A stretch of 64,000 nt of DNA from Sipunculus nudus (GCA_026874595.1 CM049313.1:47130159-47194158), one strand, 5' to 3'. Shown: positions 35,883 through 46,905, numbered from the stretch's first letter. Notes: generated from the sequence alone by a model not told the origin. Program-made: numbers and translations.

Positions 35883-35890
35883 GGGGGGGG
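35085..35890. repeat. Cluster of GGTGACC/GGTCACC dyads with T-run and G-run
   Basis: More than a dozen occurrences of GTGACC, GGTCACC or one-base variants lie between 35115 and 35895, densest at 35350-35460 and 35570-35720. The order and spacing suggest duplicated, degraded copies of a unit of roughly 200 bp. The block ends in a T-run of about 31 bases and nine G (35852-35891). GGTCA is also the nuclear-receptor half site, but a decayed tandem repeat is the simpler explanation. Confidence 0.5.
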
Positions 35891-36092
35891 GGGTCACCAT
35901 TATATATTAACATAAACATTTAAACTCCATGAGCTGCATCCTAATTTAATACCACCTTTAATGTTTCAAATATTAGACGGAGGTCTAACGTACTTGTCAT
36001 TATACAGGACTTTATTGTAATTCCTATATATGGGCTCTATGTTCTAATGATAAAATAAAATTGTAATGTGATGCCCATTGCTGTGAGTTCCA

Positions 36093-36644
36093 AGTGAATC
36101 AACTGTATTTATTTATATTATCTCTAATCATTAGTGGTAATTTTGGGAACTGATTATAAGGGCATACCTGGTACTTACATAATCCTCATACCAGTACTCA
36201 ATTATAGGTAACTCAGACATGGTCAATTCGAGGTATTACTTGTATAAAGTTAGGGAGTCTATAAGAAATAAGTGGGAAATCTCTATAAGCAGGGGTTAAA
36301 CCCAGATGCATTGTATCAAGGTCATATGTATATATATTGACTTTGCCTCACCATGTTCTGGTGAGTGTGTTTGTAACACTTTTTCTGAACAACCTTAAAA
36401 CTTGCATGACTGTGTTATCACTGACTTTGTGTGTGTGTGTGTGTGTGTAAGTATGGAGTGTCTGAGAACTCCCTACAACCAGAAATTATTAATGTATTAA
36501 TTACACCTCCCTTTTCCTTTAACATTCCCTTTAATATAAACTTATACGGCATCCTGACATATCAAGATGACAAAAACACAAGGTCTCCTGACATAAATGT
36601 ACGTAACAGCAGAATACCTTTGCATTAACATGTGAGGGGTCCGC
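36093..36644 (+). mobile_element. Gypsy-type element, 5' LTR
   Basis: This 552-bp sequence is repeated at 44710-45265 with roughly 95% identity judged by eye. It contains a GT-rich stretch near 36430 and no open frame of note. Its limits are where the two copies stop matching; they do not show the usual TG...CA ends, and no target duplication is visible outside them, so the true ends may have eroded. Confidence 0.88.
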
Positions 36645-36650
36645 GAAAAC

Positions 36651-36668
36651 TGGCGTCAGAAGTGGGAT
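36651..36668 (+). promoter_or_regulatory. Primer-binding site
   Basis: TGGCGTCAGAAGTGGGAT begins seven bases after the LTR. It starts with TGG as required to pair with a tRNA CCA end, and the remainder resembles the complement of a tRNA-Leu 3' end. Position and sequence agree with minus-strand priming in Gypsy-type elements. Confidence 0.65.
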
Positions 36669-36760
36669 ACATATTAATCTTAATATAATCAGCATATTAA
36701 ACTAGGGAATAGTTTTATTAATTATATGCTGGCCGGACTCATGCTGTTGCACTAAGAATA

Positions 36761-37543
36761 TTGACTGGGGCTGACCATAGAGCTCAGAGTATCACCATGG
36801 CCAGTACACAGAAGGGGTACAACCTCAAACCTCACGCTAACCTAAAGGGTGCCGAAAAGCTGGTGCAGAGCTGTGAAGAGATTGCTGTATTGACTGATGT
36901 GGTATCCGGTACCAGGACCAAACAGGGCCATACCTCTGATGTCACATCCATGGTGTATGATTGTAATGATACCAATTCAGTACCCTCTGCAGTTCAGACA
37001 GCTGCCACACAACAACAGGCTTCTGTGATGGATGGGAGTGAAGTGATTGGTGGGGGAGGTGCTGGAGACATGGTTACTGTGATACCAGGTGCAGACAGAG
37101 TCATCAGAAGCCTGACAGAGCATCAAGATCGATAAGAGCGGTTAAACGGAAGCTCAACAGATAACAGAGGAGGATACCACCATACTAGTGCTACCCTACA
37201 TTATGGACAACTGGCCACTGAACATCAGTCACGGGAGTGCAGACTGCCTTACGGTGAGGGAGCTCCGACTCTGTATCGAGCCACAGCTAATGAGGGTACA
37301 CAAGCACCTGTTACACTTTGCCTGAGTTCACAGTTTCTCCCAGGTCCTGGGTCACAGCCAGGATACCAGCCTGTTCCTGCTCTGCTTGAACCAAAGCCTA
37401 GGCTACCTACATTCAATGGAAAACAAGACTGGGAGTCGTTCTGGGTTCAGTTCGAGTTTCTGTCTCAGCAGTTTGGCTGGAATGACAAACTAGAATATCA
37501 GAAGAAGCTGACAAATGCCCTCATCCAAAAGAACAGTGTTTAA
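36761..37543 (+). pseudogene. Gypsy-type element, gag, first part
   Basis: A 124-codon frame (36761-37135) holds a low-complexity N-terminal segment. After a stop the frame changes, and near 37390-37543 a typical gag segment appears (LPTFNGKQDWESFWVQFEFL). It breaks at the pearl-like insertion and resumes at about 38530. The gag product would form the particle core. Confidence 0.75.
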
Positions 37544-38527
37544 AGGTGATAACAGTTTCAAGTACTAAATATCTGATCTCAAATGGATGTATATCTATAC
37601 ATGTCTCTGTTATAAATTTAAAATGGAGAGGTATGTACCATGATTCATAACAATCCACCAAATGCTTCCTGAAAAATAAGCTTCTAAGTTTTATTCTATT
37701 ATAAGCTCTGTGATCTTGAAAAGAAGGTCAAGGTCACCCATCTTCGAACTTGACAGAGATTTTGTCGATATACGTCTTCACCAAAGAAAAAAAAATCCTA
37801 TTGTGAATCCTTTGAGAGATATCCCGCTCACAAGGCCGAAGTTGAAAAATCCAAGAAAAATTCATTAAAAATCAGAAATTGTAGGTGGCGCCCCCAAACC
37901 TGTGCAGCAGTTACAAAACATCAGTCCCTATGATCATAGCAAGTATTGTGAAAATCAACCTAATGGTTCCTGAGAAATAAGCTTCTATATGCTTTTTCTA
38001 TTATCAGCTGTAAAACGTAGAAAAATAGGTCAAAGTCACCCAATTTCGAACTTGACCGAGATTTTGTCAATATACATCTTCACCAAAAAATTAAAATTCC
38101 TAAGGTGAATCCTTTTAGAGATATCCCGCTCACAAGCCCAAAGTTCAAAAATCCGATAAAAATTCATTAAAAATCAGAAATTGTAGGAGGCGCCACCAAA
38201 CTTGTGTAGCAGGTACAGGCTATCAGTCCCAATAATCATAGTAAGATTTGTGAAAATCCACCAAATGTTTCCTGAGTAATTAGCATCTAAGTGATTTTCT
38301 ATAATCAGCTCTAAAATGTAGAAAACTAGGTCAAGGTCACCCACCTTCGAACTTGACCGAGATTTTGTCGATATACATCTTTACCGAGGAAATAAAATTC
38401 TGACGGTGAATCCTTCTCCAGATATCCCGCTCACAAGGTAAAAGTTAACGGACGCCGGACGGACGGACGGACGGACAGCTTGGGTGACGACAATAGCCCA
38501 TCCGCCGAAGGGCTGAGGGCTAAAAAC
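37544..38527. mobile_element. Pearl/Helentron-like insertion inside gag
   Basis: A 980-bp block interrupts gag between two segments that belong together. It contains three tandem units of about 290 bp, each with 'aggtcaaggtcaccc', 'cgaacttgaccgagattttgtc' and 'gatatcccgctcacaag', then a (GGAC)n microsatellite at 38452-38475 and a terminal hairpin-forming segment (CCATCCGCCGAAGGGCTGAGGG). Tandem core, short tetranucleotide repeat and hairpin end are the architecture described for bivalve pearl elements. AACAGT lies at both edges and could be chance or a duplication. Confidence 0.7.
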
Positions 38528-39050
38528 AGTTAGGATATTTAATGTCAAGTTTACAGGAGGGGGCATTGGCTTTTGTTTCAAGACTGCCCGCAGCCACCAG
38601 ATCAAGATTATCTGATTTAGTCTCAGCCCTGAAGCGGAGATATGGTTATAATGTCTCACCTGAAACACAAAGAGCCACATTGACTTTAATCAAGAAAGAA
38701 CCCAAGGAAAATTTACCTTAGTATGCTGCTAGAGTTGGTGAGATAATGGCAAAAGGTTACCCCGGACTGGAAGTCAGTCAATTATATACAAGCATGCTGA
38801 TAGAACATATAGTTAAAGGATTACCAGACCCGAACCTTGTATATGACGTGATGAGCAAGAGACCAACTACTGTTGAGGAGGTGTTTGATTTAATTGAATG
38901 GCATGAATGCTGTCGTACAATAAAGAAGAACCGGTCACTGCCAGGAGGGTGGAGGGCGATAGTGGATGCCACAACCTCGGACAGGTGCACGATGGGGGCT
39001 CCCGCCTTGTTACAGAGGATCGCCTGCAGTGAATATGTAAAGGACTGACA
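38528..39050 (+). pseudogene. Gypsy-type element, gag, second part
   Basis: Gag-type sequence resumes (LQEGALAFVSRLPAATRSRL) and, after a stop near 38720, continues to about 39046 with KGLPDPNLVYDVMSKRPTTV and a helix. These match the C-terminal capsid-like region of Gypsy gag proteins. The 39060-39480 stretch is Arg/Gly-rich in several frames, as expected before the zinc knuckle. Confidence 0.75.
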
Positions 39051-39497
39051 GATAGCATTTTGCAGCAGATACAAACTTTATTAGTAAAGCCATATAGAGG
39101 GGCAGTCCCTTTCTACATGGAGGCATCTCTCCCAGGGAATGGGAGTCCTTCTAATGGCAAATCCTGGGGTAAGGTCCTAGGTGTAGCTACTCTAATGGAG
39201 AGAGGTAGCAGCTTTAGTTATGAGAAGCCCGGTGCCCAAGAGTGGGACCGTAGGCAAGAAGTCAGTCCACGGGGTGGCCAGCAAGTGTATTACCGGTCTC
39301 AGGGAGACTAGAGGATTAATTTTCGACGTCAGGGAGGTCACTCAAGGTATATGCGGCATGTGGGAGGTCAGCTGCAGAGTCAAAGGGGTAACACTCAGGG
39401 GATGGGTGTGGAGCCTAAGAAGACTTTTAAAGTGGATGGCTTCAGGGGTAACACTCAAAGAACGAGTGGCAAGCTTAGGAAGCAGTTTTATGTAGAA

Positions 39498-39542
39498 TGT
39501 TTTAATAGATGCCATGAGATGGGACACATGGCAAGAGATTGT
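39498..39542 (+). pseudogene. Gag zinc knuckle (altered)
   Basis: The codons read CFNRCHEMGHMARDC. The CCHC box normally has two residues between the first cysteines; here there are three, so the knuckle is altered by an in-frame insertion. Confidence 0.65.
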
Positions 39543-39847
39543 AATGCTGCAATTTGCTTTCCATCACAATCCTGTGCAGAGACCGCCGGAGACTCTTTAA
39601 ACTAAACAGGGCTGGACCCAGTCAGGGTTCAGCCAACCTTCAGTCGACACGGCAGATTTGAGTCATCAATCATGGCTGTAATGCAAGTGATGGGTGCTCC
39701 CTTCTGGGCCCACCTGTTAATCCGGACTCAGATGGACCCTCAAAAGTGACCAACATCCCTGAAACAATAAAGCAGCTAGACATGACTAAAACTGAAGTTA
39801 ATTCTGACCCAGATAGTTAACAGCTTTACCTTCATCAGATAAATGCT

Positions 39848-40723
39848 GTGTCAGCTAAAGTTAACAACAAAATCTTGAACCATGATTTGACAGCAACCAT
39901 TGATACTGGAGCAGAGGTGGCAATAATGAATGACAAAATCTTTCATCAGCTACCTGAGACGGCAAGGACAGAAATTACCCCTGCACCTAGGGAATTAATA
40001 GTGGCTGAAGAAAATAATGTTATGCCTACACAGGGAATAGCAGTTATACCCTTCACTATTGGTAACCTCCATTTTGAATGGCCGGTTTATCTCGCACCAA
40101 TATCTGATGATCTTGTGTTGGGATGTGATATTTTATATGCCAAGAACATAACATTTAATACCAAGAAAGGACTGCTTATTAGAGAGAAATGGATACCATG
40201 CACTGTGTCTCGACACACTGATGTTATTGCACAAGTGGCTCTGAGCAAGGCTGTTAAAGTACAACCAAATGCAGAAGTAATTGTGCCTGGAAGGATCACC
40301 AGCCACGATTCATTTCCTGTTGATCTTGCCGTCCTCGAGCCTTATTCAGCAGACAACCCAGATTTACTAGTGGCTAGAGCTCTGATAAATGTCAACATTC
40401 ATTAGTTTCCAGTGCGAATTGTTAACTTGTCCTCAGAAGAATAAAAGATTGGAATAGGCTACAGATTAGGAGAATTACATCATGTGAATGAAATACTTGT
40501 CTCAGATGGACACACAGCCACGCCCTCTGCTGATCCAGCCAATCAGGATGCAGCCATCACTCACACAAGTACTAAAGAGCCTGAAATTCCATGCCGAGTC
40601 AGACGAGTGAACCAGACTGATAGTGAAGTGTACAAACATGTGCCTGAACACTTACAAGATCTCTACAGGAGCAGCTCCGAGTACATACAAAACCAGGAAC
40701 ACAAAGCTGCCCTTAGAAAATAG
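39848..40723 (+). pseudogene. Gypsy-type element, protease region
   Basis: The frame reads TATIDTGAEVAIMND near residue 17, the aspartic protease active site D-T-G-A, and later DDLVLGCDILYAKNI, the second protease motif. The frame is closed by TAG at 40403 and TAA near 40442, yet the same frame continues with sensible sequence to 40723. The stops are therefore point mutations within one original frame. Confidence 0.82.
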
Positions 40724-40727
40724 CTAA

Positions 40728-41766
40728 TTGACCATCAGGATGTGTTTGCCAAAAAAACACTTAGATTTGGGAACCTGCAGCCTACTCCGGCATCAAGTTG
40801 ATGTGAAAGGGGCGGCACCTATTCAACAAGCACTAAGGCGAACTCCTGAAGCCTTCGAAGCAGAGGAAGAAATGTATCTAAAAGAGCAGCCGGATGCCGT
40901 GGTAATATCCCCCTCTAAATCAGCTTGGGCAGCCCCTGTGGTACTTATATGTAAAAAGGACCAGACTGTAAGGTGGTGTTGTGATTTTCGTAAGTTGAAT
41001 GAAGTTACTGTGAAGGATGCCTATCCGCTACCATGAATCGACACCTGCTTAGCAATCTTCTATGGATCTCCAGAAGGGCTATTGGCAACTTGAGGTTGAA
41101 CCTGAGGACAGACCTAAGACTGCCTTTCTTACTAAATATGGCCTGTTTGAATATAACAAATTACCCACAGTGCTCTGCAATTCACCGAGCACCTTCCAGA
41201 GATGTATGGAATTAGTGTTACGCGGCCTACAGTGGAAGACACTGCTCATATACTTAGATGACCTCATAATATTCAGCTCTACTGTTGATGACCACATACA
41301 GAGACTGAGTGATGTGCTACAAAAACTCAAGTCAGCCGGGCTGAAGCTCAAGCCTACAAAGTGCAAATTCCTGAGAACAGAGGTGTTATTTTTGGGCCAC
41401 ATAGTAGGAGCTGGTGGTGTTCGTCCTAATCCAGAGTTAATATCTGTTGTCAGGACCTGGAAAGAGCCAATAAGTAAACGTCAGGTACAGCAATTTCTAG
41501 GCTTATGTAACCACTACCGTCGCTTTATGTACCACATGAGTGAAGTGGTAGCACCACTCACAAAGCTCACACAAAACGATATAGAGTTTGAATGGACACC
41601 TGACTGTCAGGTTGCCTTTGATGAACTGAAGGAGGGACTCTTGTCAGGCACCCACCCATACTTGCCTATCCACAATCAACTCGTCAATTTCTTTTATACA
41701 CGGATGCTTCAGATACTGGAATCGGGGGAGTGCTTAGTCAAATGCAAGATGGTGAAGAAAGGGTGA
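40728..41766 (+). pseudogene. Gypsy-type element, reverse transcriptase
   Basis: The first part (40728-41036) carries SAWAAPVVLICKKD and WCCDFRKLNEVTVKDAYPLP. A frameshift with a small deletion follows near 41040-41062. The second part (41062-41766) carries MDLQKGYWQLEVEPEDRPKT, FLTKYGLFEYNKLPTVL and LLIYLDDLIIFS with the catalytic YLDD intact, then FLGHIVGAGGVRPNP and QFLGLCNHYRRFM. This is a standard Ty3/Gypsy RT. Confidence 0.9.
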
Positions 41767-42100
41767 TCAGTTACGCTTCAAAAAAGCTCAGCAACGTCTA
41801 ACGTCATTACTGTGTTACTAGAAGAGAACTACCGGCTATTGTGGTATTTATACAGGAGTTCAGACACCATTTACTAGGAAGAAAATTCATCCTCAGGACT
41901 GACCATAATACACTCCGGTGGATATTCAGTTTTAAGCACCTCAAGGACAGCTTTCTAGATGGCTGGAAAAGCTGTCGCAATATGATTTTACTATTGCACG
42001 GAAATGCTGATGCGTTATCGATACAGTGGCGTGAACAGATTGACTGTGGCGAGTATAAAGAGGGCATTCCTATAAACAAACTGCCTTGTGGGGGTTGAAA
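41690..42100 (+). pseudogene. Gypsy-type element, RNase H
   Basis: In shifted frames the region encodes FYTDASDTGIGGVLSQ near 41694, VISYASKKLS near 41766, TRRELPAIV near 41818 and LRTDHNTLRWI near 41893, the ordered motifs of a retroelement RNase H. It ends with NADALS near 42004. At least two frame changes and a stop break it. Confidence 0.82.
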
Positions 42101-42439
42101 ACATTGTCTAAAGATGGAGGAGCAATGGAAATCCTTTAATGATGAGACTGATGATGTTATTCCGTTAAGCTGGACTGATAAATCCTTCAACTGCCATTAG
42201 GTTTCGACCAGACAAGCTGTCAAGGCCACAGGAGCTTCTCACGAGTCAAGCATGGGCCGAGGGAGACCCATTATGAATTGGATGTACCAATATACTCCAG
42301 CTGTAGGGAGGAAGTACCTGGGTACAGCCCTGAAGTCCGACATCTGTGGATGGAGTGGGATATGGTCAGACGTGTGGATGGGGTTCTCTATATAGAATTG
42401 TTTGAGCCAAAATCACAAAACAGCTATCTTCAACTGTTA

Positions 42440-43492
42440 GTGCCAAAGGAGTAACGAAATGAGGTCATCGCTAACTATCATGATTCAAACCTTTCCGGCC
42501 ATTTGGCCACAGAGGAAACTGTCCGCAAAAATCAAGCAAAGAGCCTACCGGAGAACTATACGAGCAGATGTAACACAGTACATCCTGAACTGCCACCCCT
42601 GTAATGTCAACAAACAGCCTAGAAGAAAGAATAAAGCTTCACCATGGACCGACTAGCTATCGACATTTTGGGGCCACTTTCAAACAGATAATTTTACTCG
42701 ATGGGGGAGGCGTACCCACTTCCGGATCAGAAAGCTAAAACCACTGCAAGCAAACTTTTATATGAATTTCTCACTAGATTTGGCATGCCACTTGAAATAC
42801 ATAAAGATCAAGGTAGAAACTTAGAGAGTGATTTGTTCCAGGAATTATGTAGACTACTAGAGATTACCAAAACACGAACAACACCATACCACCCTGTATC
42901 AAGTGGGCTGGTTGAGAGATTCAATCAGACTCTGGCTAAAATGATAAGGTGTTATGTGGATGATGACAAGAAGAAATGGGATGTGTACCTGCCTTTGCTG
43001 ACTGCAGCCTGCCGGAGCACCGTACATCCCGCTACGGGCTATACCCCAAATTCTCTTATGTTGGGCAGAGAAGTCACCTTACCTGTAGACCTGGTGTTTC
43101 TGCAACCAAGATCCCAGGAATTAACAACAAAAGAATATGCAAGTCAGCTACAGGATAAACTTGAAGACGCATATCACCGAGCTAGAAAACACCTCAAGCT
43201 AGCAGCTACAATTCAAAAGAAGACTTTTGATATCAGAGTGGTTAAACATAAAAAAAAATCAGGCGATTTGGTTTACAAACGTAATCCACAGTCTAAGAAA
43301 CTTGATAAAAGGTGGCGCGGTTCTGTGATTCTGAAGTCTTTAGGCTGCACCCTGTATCAAATTACAAACAAAAAGGCAGCTCAAGTGGTTCATCATGACC
43401 GTCTTAAGAAGTATAATTCCCAGTCCATTCCGGCATGGGCACGCAAGATCATCAAGAATTCGTCTAGCAACCCAGCTGAGATCTCAGCCTGA
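42440..43492 (+). pseudogene. Gypsy-type element, integrase
   Basis: The N-terminal HHCC region is split over two frames near 42455-42640 (LSGHLATEETV; later ILNCHPCNVNKQP). The core keeps RLAIDILGPL with the first Asp, then has lost a stretch and changed frame; KDQGRNLESDLFQE gives the second Asp and SSGLVERFNQTLAKM the Glu. The C-terminal domain is open to a TGA at 43490-43492. Loss of the region after the first Asp would inactivate it. Confidence 0.87.
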
Positions 43493-43662
43493 TCAGTATA
43501 TTTCATACATATACTCTGTATAATGTTTGGGTATTTTATAATAAAGACAACTTTATTTAAATGAATCTGGTATTGATTGGTGTAAAGTGTTGTTAAAAGC
43601 AGCAAATGGTCAACGACGACAGACAGCCTAGTGACATGGACATGTTATAAATGTACTGAAGA

Positions 43663-44709
43663 TTTGGGAGTGACCATGACCCTACAGTTTCTGATGGTCC
43701 ATGTTTTTACAGGGTCAGGGGAGCAGACAGACACCTGCATTTCCGCTGCAGCAAATGTGACTTCCAAGCCTGGAAGAGCCGAGCTGTGTGGCATTATTTG
43801 AAGACCCATGTGAAAATAAGCAAAGTACCATTCCATTGTGGGTTGTGCGGCTACAAGGGGCCAAGCCGGCAGGATGTGTTTGACCATGTAACCAGCTAGC
43901 ACCAAGACAGCCAGGACCTTCCTTCAGTGGTGGTGTGCAACAAAACTCCATACCGGATCAAGATCGGAAAAACAGCAGATGATAACGGAGATATCAGGTC
44001 TGTGGCAGCCACAGCAGCACCTGCAGAAGATGGCCAAGCAGCTGCGGTGGCAGGCTCGATACAGTCAGCAGCAACATTGTCACACCTGCCAGTCATGTCC
44101 GTGGTAGCCGAGCCAGATGTGTCCCTTGTATCACTGGCAGCCGAGTCTGCTGAGTCGGAGTTGTCGACTGTATCGCCATCCAGGAACCACCAGCCTCTTT
44201 GTGATGGTCAGCCATGTCTGAAAGAGTGTATAGCCAAGATCGGGTCCCTTGCTAGCAAAAAGGGGGATCCAACACTGCGTGAAGCTATGCACAGTGTGAA
44301 GACTCAGGTTATTGCTTCCAATCTCAATTTTGGACAGGTCATGGCGAAGGCATCAGCCAACCAGGGGGCACTGCAGCGAGTGGAAAAGTCGTTAGCCAGA
44401 CTTGAGAAAAAGCATGATCCGCGAGGTGAACAGGCTCTCCACAACGCTGTCACCAAGATGGAGAGTGTTGTGGGCCGCGTGGAGAGGGCTGCTGAAAAAA
44501 TTCAACGAGGGACTGACACATTAATTGTCTCCGTACTAGGACTAAAGGAGGGCATTTTTTTCACTTGTGCAGGCCCTGGTTGACGGCCAGAAAGAACTAG
44601 CGATGCAGATGGCAGCAAAGGCCAGGAGTTTCGATCAGCTTGTAAGGAGCTTGCATCAGGACAGAATAACGGTGCCAGCAAACCTAGTCCACACCTCATC
44701 CCCAGATCC
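43663..44709 (+). pseudogene. Accessory ORF after pol: two C2H2 fingers and helical tail
   Basis: Between integrase and the 3' LTR, same strand, one frame encodes two C2H2-type fingers: FRCSKCDFQAWKS with H-x4-H (43741-43820) and FHCGLCGYKGPSR with a second His pair (43831-43902). A TAG at 43897-43899 falls inside the H-x4-H spacer of finger two. The frame stays open on both sides, so the stop is a late mutation. From 43927 it continues through an Ala/Ser-rich part to a long helical, probably coiled-coil region (RVEKSLARLEKKHD, then MESVVGRVERAAEKI). A frameshift in a T-run near 44556 moves it to another frame that runs into the LTR. No start codon precedes it in frame; an acceptor-like TTTTTACAG at 43704-43712 suggests a spliced message. 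Confidence 0.7.
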
Positions 44710-45265
44710 AGTGAATCAACTGTATTTATTTATATCATCTCCAATCATTAGTGGTAATTTTGGGAACTGATTATAAGGGCATACCTGGTACTTACATAAT
44801 CCTCATACCAGTACACTATTAATTATAGGTAACTCAGACATGGTCAATTCGAGGTATTGCTTGTATATAGTTAGGGAGTCTATAAGAAACAAGTGGAATA
44901 TCACTATAAGCAGGGGTTAAACCAAGATGCCTTGTACCAAGGTCATATGTGTATATATTGGCTTTGCCTCACCATGTTCTGGTGAGTGTGTTTGTAACAC
45001 TTTTTCTGAACAATCTTAAAACTTACATGACTGTGTTATCACTGACTTTGTGTGGGTGTGTGTGTGTGCAAGTATGGAGTATCTGAAAACTCCATACAAC
45101 TAGGAATTATTAATGTATTAATTACACCTCCCTTTCCCTTTAACATTCCCTTTAATATAAACTTATACGGCATCCTGACATATCAAGATGATAAAAACAC
45201 AAGGTCTCCTGACATAAATGTACGTAACAGCAGAATACCCTTGCATTAATATGTGGGGGGTCCGC
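44710..45265 (+). mobile_element. Gypsy-type element, 3' LTR
   Basis: Direct repeat of 36093-36644. The differences (substitutions plus a few short indels) are spread along its length. No clear polypurine tract precedes it. Confidence 0.88.
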
Positions 45266-46101
45266 AACACATGCCTCACTTCAACCGTTCCACTCTGATT
45301 TTGGCGGATACACAAGGTCGCTTGTCGACTAACCGTATTCTAGTTTTTAAAGTTTACGCATTTATTCCCAATTTTTGAGATATATAAATACAGACACAAT
45401 CTTGGCCTGTTGGTTAATATGTTTGATACTTCAGTTGAATGGGTATATACTGACTTCTGATGATAAAATTTCCTTTTGCGAATCTCTTCCCAGTCAGCTG
45501 AGCGTCATGACCCATGGGTCACTTGTTATAAGTCCCCTGTCTTGTGTTAAATAATAGCCACATGTCACTGGTTTACACCTAAACAGGAATACGCTAACGG
45601 ATATATCTGTATCAGGAGATGGAGTTTCTCTTGTATCTATTGTCATTATTGATCATGGAAGCATGCACATCGCATTCTACCCATTAGATTATTGAAGAAA
45701 CACATAATTAGATCCCCATGCAGTTTATTAAATAGAAGTGGAATATTTTTTTTATATTTAATAAAACAAAATACTCATATCTGTAAAACTGTTACATATA
45801 GCAAACATGATATAAAATCATGTTTTAAAATTAAGCTTTCTCGATCAAGTAAAATGGGTCTAACTTTAAATATATTTACAAAGGACGCTTTGTCTATTAC
45901 AGGCGTCCTTTTGCTCTTTTAATATTATCATATTCTCACATTTTAATATTACGGTATAGCTATATCAAATATGTTGGATCGTAGCTTCTCATCTTAACAA
46001 TTACAATTAATGTTTTATATTAACAGTGCTCACCAATCATGGCCTAATACTTCTTTTCGACTAACTCAGATGTCCCCGATTCCATAACTCCTCAGTCTCA
46101 G
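45266..46101. other. No gene recognised; repeat segments
   Basis: It contains TTTTGGCGGATAC at 45299-45311, the exact complement of 33227-33239, and a segment at 45545-45615 shared with 32697-32765. The rest is AT-rich without supported coding sequence. Confidence 0.4.
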
Positions 46102-46233
46102 TCACCTCCTCTGGTGCCATGAACGGGTGCTACACGGCTTAATAAACTCTGGTGGAGCCAGTTGCGGAAAGGGCTGCCTGCGTGTCTGCACTGGTTCCTG
46201 GTATAGTTTTGCGTAAGGAGATGTGACTTCTGA
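46102..46233 (-). CDS. Exon-like cassette, diverged, with proline-rich read-through
   Basis: On the minus strand, after the acceptor TTTCTCTTTCAG, the frame reads SEVTSPYAKLYQEPVQT, homologous to the cassettes at 25.2 kb. A GC-type donor (GCAGGC) follows base 46182. That segment is 52 bases, nine fewer than 61, so its remainder modulo three is kept. Without splicing, the frame goes on through RRQPFPQLAPPEF to TGA (43 codons), which would make it a terminal exon. Confidence 0.45.
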   Translation of the reverse strand, partial: SEVTSPYAKLYQEPVQTRRQPFPQLAPPEFIKPCSTRSWHQRR

Positions 46234-46317
46234 CTGAAAGAGAAAAGATATTGAAATACAAAAAATGATAAATATATGTGTGAAAAGTCAAAGTTCAATA
46301 TTGGCTTTTTCTTTCAT

Positions 46318-46637
46318 TTTATTTTTGGTTATCCCTCATTGTGGGCAAAGCTTCAAATCTCTGTGCCATGGGGCGGACTTTGTCTTGTGTTCCCTGTTGC
46401 AATCACTAAACAGAAGTTGTACTTTCTTGGCATGCCAGATTTTGCAAGACTCGTACTAAATTCAACATTTCATTATTCGGAATATTATTTATTGCGAAAC
46501 TATTGTTTGTGTCGGACACGGGCCTAAGGGAATACACATTGCTTGTTGCCATTCGCATTTGTCACCTGCTCATCAAACGCTTTAAGGTCCTGTGGAACCC
46601 GGATGTATCCTCCTCTTGACCCTATCTTTCCTGAATC
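46318..46637. repeat. Dispersed repeat shared with 23306-23625
   Basis: Same-orientation copy of 23306-23625. It adjoins a cassette relative here too, though at a different distance and order, which suggests that the segments come from a common larger unit that has been rearranged. Confidence 0.75.
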
Positions 46638-46905
46638 AGCAGATTCTCCTCCTTTATCTAGCTATACGTAGGACTCTCTTGTACTTCCTCCATTCCTTTC
46701 CCTTCTTTGTCTACTTTTCTCTCTGTAATATATACATATCCTTTATACTATTCCTCTTCCCAGTCTTAATGTCTTCTTTGTATAGACTATCTTTCTTTTT
46801 CTCAAGATTTTGTATCCTCCTGAGTGGATCCTGATCACTACCCATCCATTCCTGTACTGCCTTTGTTTTTCTGCAGCCTTCAATTTTGCTATTTTATCTA
46901 AAAAT
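46625..46905 (-). pseudogene. Decayed coding region, basic helical family
   Basis: After the acceptor TGCATTTTTAG (minus strand) the frame reads KLKAAEKQRQYRNG. After a shift it reads LRRIQNLEKKKDSLYKEDIK and TGKRNSIKDM, then after a further shift REKSRQRRERNG and ESYV. From memory this order resembles an uncharacterised invertebrate protein family with an 'AAEKQR.YR.RRDADP.RR..YL.KE...Y..D...GK.K.I.D....REKR.QR..WR' arrangement; the resemblance was not checked. At least two frameshifts are needed. It may be the 5' neighbour of the cassette exon at 46102-46233, but no link can be shown. Confidence 0.4.

Noticed and set aside
43663-44583. The zinc-finger frame as an independent host gene
   Set aside because: It lies between integrase and the 3' LTR on the sense strand and runs into the LTR, so membership of the element is the simpler reading, though capture from the host is possible.
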